A DNA stretch of 64,000 nucleotides from Nocardiopsis coralli. Lineage in GTDB: Bacteria; Actinomycetota; Actinomycetes; Streptosporangiales; Streptosporangiaceae. The position numbers were made by a program, and so were the translations under genes. The stretch's first letter is position 1; each line of letters begins with the position of its first letter. Where the stretch lies: assembly GCF_014892575.1 (NCBI RefSeq), contig NZ_JADBGI010000002.1:306381-370380 (forward strand), in the 5' to 3' direction. The notes under the pieces are model-generated. The model was not told the origin of the DNA and ran no database searches. It was given only the letters and a program-made list of their open reading frames with translations. Positions 60,371 to 64,000 of the stretch are shown here, piece after piece.

Positions 60371-61753
60371 ATGTCCCTGGTCGCCGGGATCGACAGCTCG
60401 ACCCAGTCCTGCAAGATCGTGGTCTGCGACGCGGCGACCGGCGCCGTCGTCCGCGAGGCACGGGCCCCGCACCCCGACGGGACCGAGGTCCACCCCAGCG
60501 CCTGGTGGGAGGCGTTGACGGAGGCGGCCGACGGGCTGCTCGACGGGGTCGAGGCCGTCGCCGTGGCCGGGCAGCAGCACGGCATGGTCACCGTCGACGA
60601 CGCCGGCGAGATCGTGCGCCCCGCGCTCCTGTGGAACGACACCCGCTCGGCCGGGGCCTCCACCGACCTGACCACCGAGCTCGGCGGCCCCCAGGCGTGG
60701 GCCGAGGCGGTCGGCACGGTGCCCACCGCCAGCCTCACCGTCACCAAACTCCGCTGGCTGGCCGAGCACGAGCCCGGGGAGGCCGGGCGCACACGGGGTG
60801 TCATGCTCCCGCACGACTGGCTGACCTGGAAGCTCTCCGGTTCCGAAGAGCCCACGACCGACCGCGGCGACGCCTCGGGCACCGGCTACTGGGACCCGGC
60901 CACCGGTTCCTACCGCCCCGACCTGCTGGAACGCGCCTTCGGACGCCGGCTCGACGTGCCCCGGGTCGCCTCGCCCACCGAGGCCGTCGGACGCACGCCC
61001 GGCGGTGCGCTCGTGGCCCCCGGCACCGGCGACAACATGGGCAGCGCCCTGGGCCTGGGGCTGCGCCCGGGCGACGCCGTGATCTCACTCGGCACCAGCG
61101 GCACCGTCTTCGCCGTCGGCGACCGGCCCTCGCACGACCCGAAGGGCGAGATCTGCGGGTTCGCCGACGCCACCGGCCGGTACCTGCCCCTGGTCTGCAC
61201 GCTCAACGCCGCGCGGGTCCTGGACGCGACCGCCGCCATGCTCGGCACCGACCTGGCCGGTCTCGACCGCCTGGCCACCGACGCGGAACCCGGCGCCGGC
61301 GGGATCGTCCTGCTCCCCTACCTCGACGGCGAGCGCACCCCCGACCTGCCCGGGGCGGCCGGGTCGCTGCACCACCTGACCCGGGCCAACATGCGCCCGG
61401 AGAACATCGCCCGCGCCGCCGTCGAAGGCATGCTCCTGGGGCTGGCCGACGGGTTGTCCGCGCTGACCGACAGCGGGATCCCCGTCGGGAGGGTCCAGCT
61501 GGTCGGCGGCGCCGCGCGTTCGGAGGCCGTGCGCGCCGTGGCACCCGCCGTGCTCGGCGCCCGTGTGGAAGTGCCCCCGCCTGCGGAGTACGTGGCCATC
61601 GGTGCCGCGCGCCAGGCGGCGTGGACGCTCGCGGGCACCGAGGAACCCCCGGAGTGGAGCGTGGGCGAGCCGGAGTTCACCGCGGAGGCGCAGGAGGTCG
61701 ACGGGCTGCACGAGCGGTACGCCCAGGCGCGGCGGGACACCCACGGCGTGTGA
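60371..61753 (+). CDS. xylB: Xylulokinase
   Basis: A 460-residue FGGY-family sugar kinase that phosphorylates D-xylulose. The ATP-phosphate motifs are [20 protein letters not shown] at the N-terminus and [15 protein letters not shown] in the second domain. The substrate block is [17 protein letters not shown] with the catalytic region [13 protein letters not shown], and the adenosine motif is [16 protein letters not shown]. The length is that of actinobacterial XylB. No xylose isomerase or xylose transporter is in the window, so it appears alone. ATG 60371 has GGAGC upstream. Confidence 0.94.
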   Translation: MSLVAGIDSSTQSCKIVVCDAATGAVVREARAPHPDGTEVHPSAWWEALTEAADGLLDGVEAVAVAGQQHGMVTVDDAGEIVRPALLWNDTRSAGASTDLTTELGGPQAWAEAVGTVPTASLTVTKLRWLAEHEPGEAGRTRGVMLPHDWLTWKLSGSEEPTTDRGDASGTGYWDPATGSYRPDLLERAFGRRLDVPRVASPTEAVGRTPGGALVAPGTGDNMGSALGLGLRPGDAVISLGTSGTVFAVGDRPSHDPKGEICGFADATGRYLPLVCTLNAARVLDATAAMLGTDLAGLDRLATDAEPGAGGIVLLPYLDGERTPDLPGAAGSLHHLTRANMRPENIARAAVEGMLLGLADGLSALTDSGIPVGRVQLVGGAARSEAVRAVAPAVLGARVEVPPPAEYVAIGAARQAAWTLAGTEEPPEWSVGEPEFTAEAQEVDGLHERYAQARRDTHGV

Positions 61754-61760
61754 ACCCCGC

Positions 61761-61794
61761 CCCCGGTGCCCGGGCGTCGTCCGGGACACCGGGG
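61761..61794 (+). terminator. Hairpin after xylB
   Basis: Arms CCCCGGTG (61761-61768) and CACCGGGG (61787-61794) enclose a further CCGG/CCGG stem, starting 8 bp after the xylB stop. It is GC-rich without a U tract. Confidence 0.55.
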
Positions 61795-61932
61795 TTCGGG
61801 AACAGGCCCGGGAACGGCGGCCCGGGCGGGATCCGGAGCCGGACCCGGAACGCGTGCCAGGGCGGCGCTCCGGTACGCTCGATCGGCGCAAGCCGGGGCG
61901 AAACCGGACACGAACAGCGGCGGGAGAGAGGC

Positions 61933-62625
<693 letters not shown>

Positions 62626-63710
62626 TCCTGATCAGCTCCACCTGGGGGCCCACGTCCCTCCTGGGATCCCGACCCGAGCTGCTCACCCGCCTCCTCGCCG
62701 AAGCGCCCGCCGACGAGTACCGCATCGCCTTCGCCCTCCACCCCAACGTCTGGCACAGCCACGGAACCTGGCAGGTACGCGCCTGGCTCGCCGAGGCCGA
62801 ACGCGCCGGGCTCCGGGTCCTGCCCGACCGCCAGGGGTGGCAGGCCGCGCTCGTGGCCGCGGACCACGTCGTCGGCGACCACGGATCCGTCACCTTCTAC
62901 GGGGCCGCCCTGGGCACCCACACCGTGCTCGGGACCTTCCCCCACCACGAGATGGCCACCGGATCCCCCATCGCCGACTTCGGCCGCGCCGCCACCCAGC
63001 TCGACCCCGGGTCGCCCCTGCTCCCCCAGATCACCGCGGACGCCCAGCACCACCACCCGCGGCGCTTCTCGGAGACCACCGACCTGCTCACCTCGGTCCC
63101 CGGGGAGGCCGGGCGCATCACCCGGTCGCTGTTCTACAAGCTGCTCGACCTGCCCGAACCGGTGCACGACGTGCGCATCACCCCGCCCGAACCGCCGGTC
63201 CCCTACCGGCGCGGGTGGCCCGACACCGCCGACTCCGCGCCGCTCATGTGCACCGCCGAGGTCGAGGAGGACGTCGTTCGGGTGGCACGGCACCCGGCCG
63301 AGCTCGTCGTCGGCACCGGCCTGACCGTGCCCCGCGCACACGTGGTCGCACACACGGACGAGCCCCAGCTGCGGTGGCGGGAAGCCACCGACATCGTGGT
63401 GTGCGGACCCGACGAGGGCGACCCGTGGCCGCGACTCGCGCGCACGGTGGCCGAGCATCCGCGGGCACGGTTGGCCGTCGAGGCCGAGGGCGGGGACTGC
63501 CTCGTGCACACCCGCGAGGGCGCACGCCTGCGCCTCAGCCCCGACGTGCCCCACCGGCACGACCCGGCCCTCCTGGCCTCAGCGTTCTGGCGGTTGACCG
63601 GCCCCAGCCACCGGGACGGGGCCGGGCGGGGTGTCGAGGAGGGGCGCCCCTTCACCGTGCTCGTGGGCGGGTGTTCCCTGCCCGTGCACGCCCACACGGT
63701 CGGGGACTGA

Positions 63711-63961
63711 CAGGAGTGGCGGGAGGGAGCGGGGTGGTGGCGTGGGCGGGCGGCTGACCCCGGCGGGGCTGACCCGGGCGGGGCGATCCGGGTTGGGCAA
63801 TCCGGAGGGCTGAACGCTGATCCGGGCGGGCTGCCCCCGGCAGGGCTGACCCGGACCGTGCTCTCGGGTGCGGTCGGCGCCGAAAGTGTCGTAGGTGTCG
63901 CTCGGGGATGGCCGCGTAAGTCCGGGGTTCCTGGAGCGGAGGTGTGCTGCGTGTGGTGGGT
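63711..63961. other. Repetitive GC-rich spacer at the right end
   Basis: No gene is supported. The stretch 63750-63860 holds several imperfect copies of GGGCTGACCCGGGCGGG-like sequence, suggesting local slippage. It could contain the 3' end or promoter of a gene beyond the window. Confidence 0.4.
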
Positions 63962-64000
63962 GTCGGGGGTTCGGGCGTCGGGGGTTCGGGCGTCGGGGGT
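63962..64000. repeat. 15-bp tandem repeat running off the window
   Basis: The unit GTCGGGGGTTCGGGC is present at 63962-63976 and 63977-63991 and continues for nine bases to the window end. The copy number is therefore unknown. It is in frame with itself (15 bp) and could be coding on the minus strand (repeating Thr-Pro-Asp-Ala-Arg). Confidence 0.85.

Overview
The window is chromosomal DNA of a very GC-rich actinomycete. Strong GC bias at third codon positions, frequent GTG starts, a RamB-type acetate regulator beside isocitrate lyase, a BldC-like helix-turn-helix protein, dodecin and a 6C-type small RNA all point to Actinobacteria. Nocardiopsaceae (Nocardiopsis-like) is my best guess, but this is inference. 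No tRNA, rRNA, CRISPR array, transposase or phage gene was recognised. Most of the window is housekeeping and accessory metabolism in short operons.

Layout. 1-4.2 kb: membrane-protein fragment, acidic lipoprotein, isocitrate lyase (aceA) with a clear terminator, and divergent ramB. 4.2-9 kb: 2-hydroxyacid oxidase, acyl-CoA dehydrogenase behind two adjacent palindromes, GNAT and YjbR-type proteins. 9-17 kb: carboxylate-type catabolic region (LysR, CitMHS transporter, AtuA pair, MFS, FadR-type GntR, RraA-like protein, tandem-HTH Lrp). 17-21.2 kb: LCP cell-wall ligase, His-rich membrane protein, M15-like secreted protein, dodecin. 21.5-25.4 kb: 6C-like sRNA, small protein and a 1142-residue alpha-helical repeat protein. 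25.8-28.8 kb: mobA, rtcB and moaA on one strand. 29-36.7 kb: lipase, YczR/YczE pair, GH15 enzyme, lipoprotein, HTH protein, uracil-DNA glycosylase. 36.8-44.5 kb: a large NACHT NTPase (possible immune protein), sirtuin, sulfotransferase, RidA, aldo/keto reductase, Dps. 44.6-56 kb: a sulfur region (TSUP permease, sulfonate-type ABC transporter with two substrate-binding proteins, MetQ-like lipoprotein, YeiH exporter, rhodanese, cysteine dioxygenase), interrupted by an Fe-alcohol dehydrogenase/GntP pair. 56.2-64 kb: pyruvate carboxylase, small membrane protein, xylulokinase, and a glycerophosphotransferase-like gene broken by a heptanucleotide repeat.

The most notable signals are these. (1) Twelve 7-bp repeats lie inside the last gene and leave its halves one frame apart; gain of one unit or loss of two would restore it, which is the signature of a phase-variable locus. 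(2) An inverted repeat CTAC-N7-GTAG occurs with the same spacing upstream of four sulfur transcription units, implying an unnamed regulator. (3) A 21-codon open frame ending Cys-Cys-stop precedes cysteine dioxygenase, like a cysteine-responsive leader peptide. (4) The 6C-like RNA has three hairpins, including its terminator, each with a 9-nt loop of the form NNCCCCCGT.

How the genes may work together. aceA/ramB, acyl-CoA dehydrogenase and pyruvate carboxylase serve acetate, fatty-acid and anaplerotic carbon flow. The 44.6-56 kb genes would import organosulfur compounds, oxidise cysteine, handle sulfane sulfur and export oxyanions under one shared control. The 10-16 kb genes probably import and process an unidentified organic acid.
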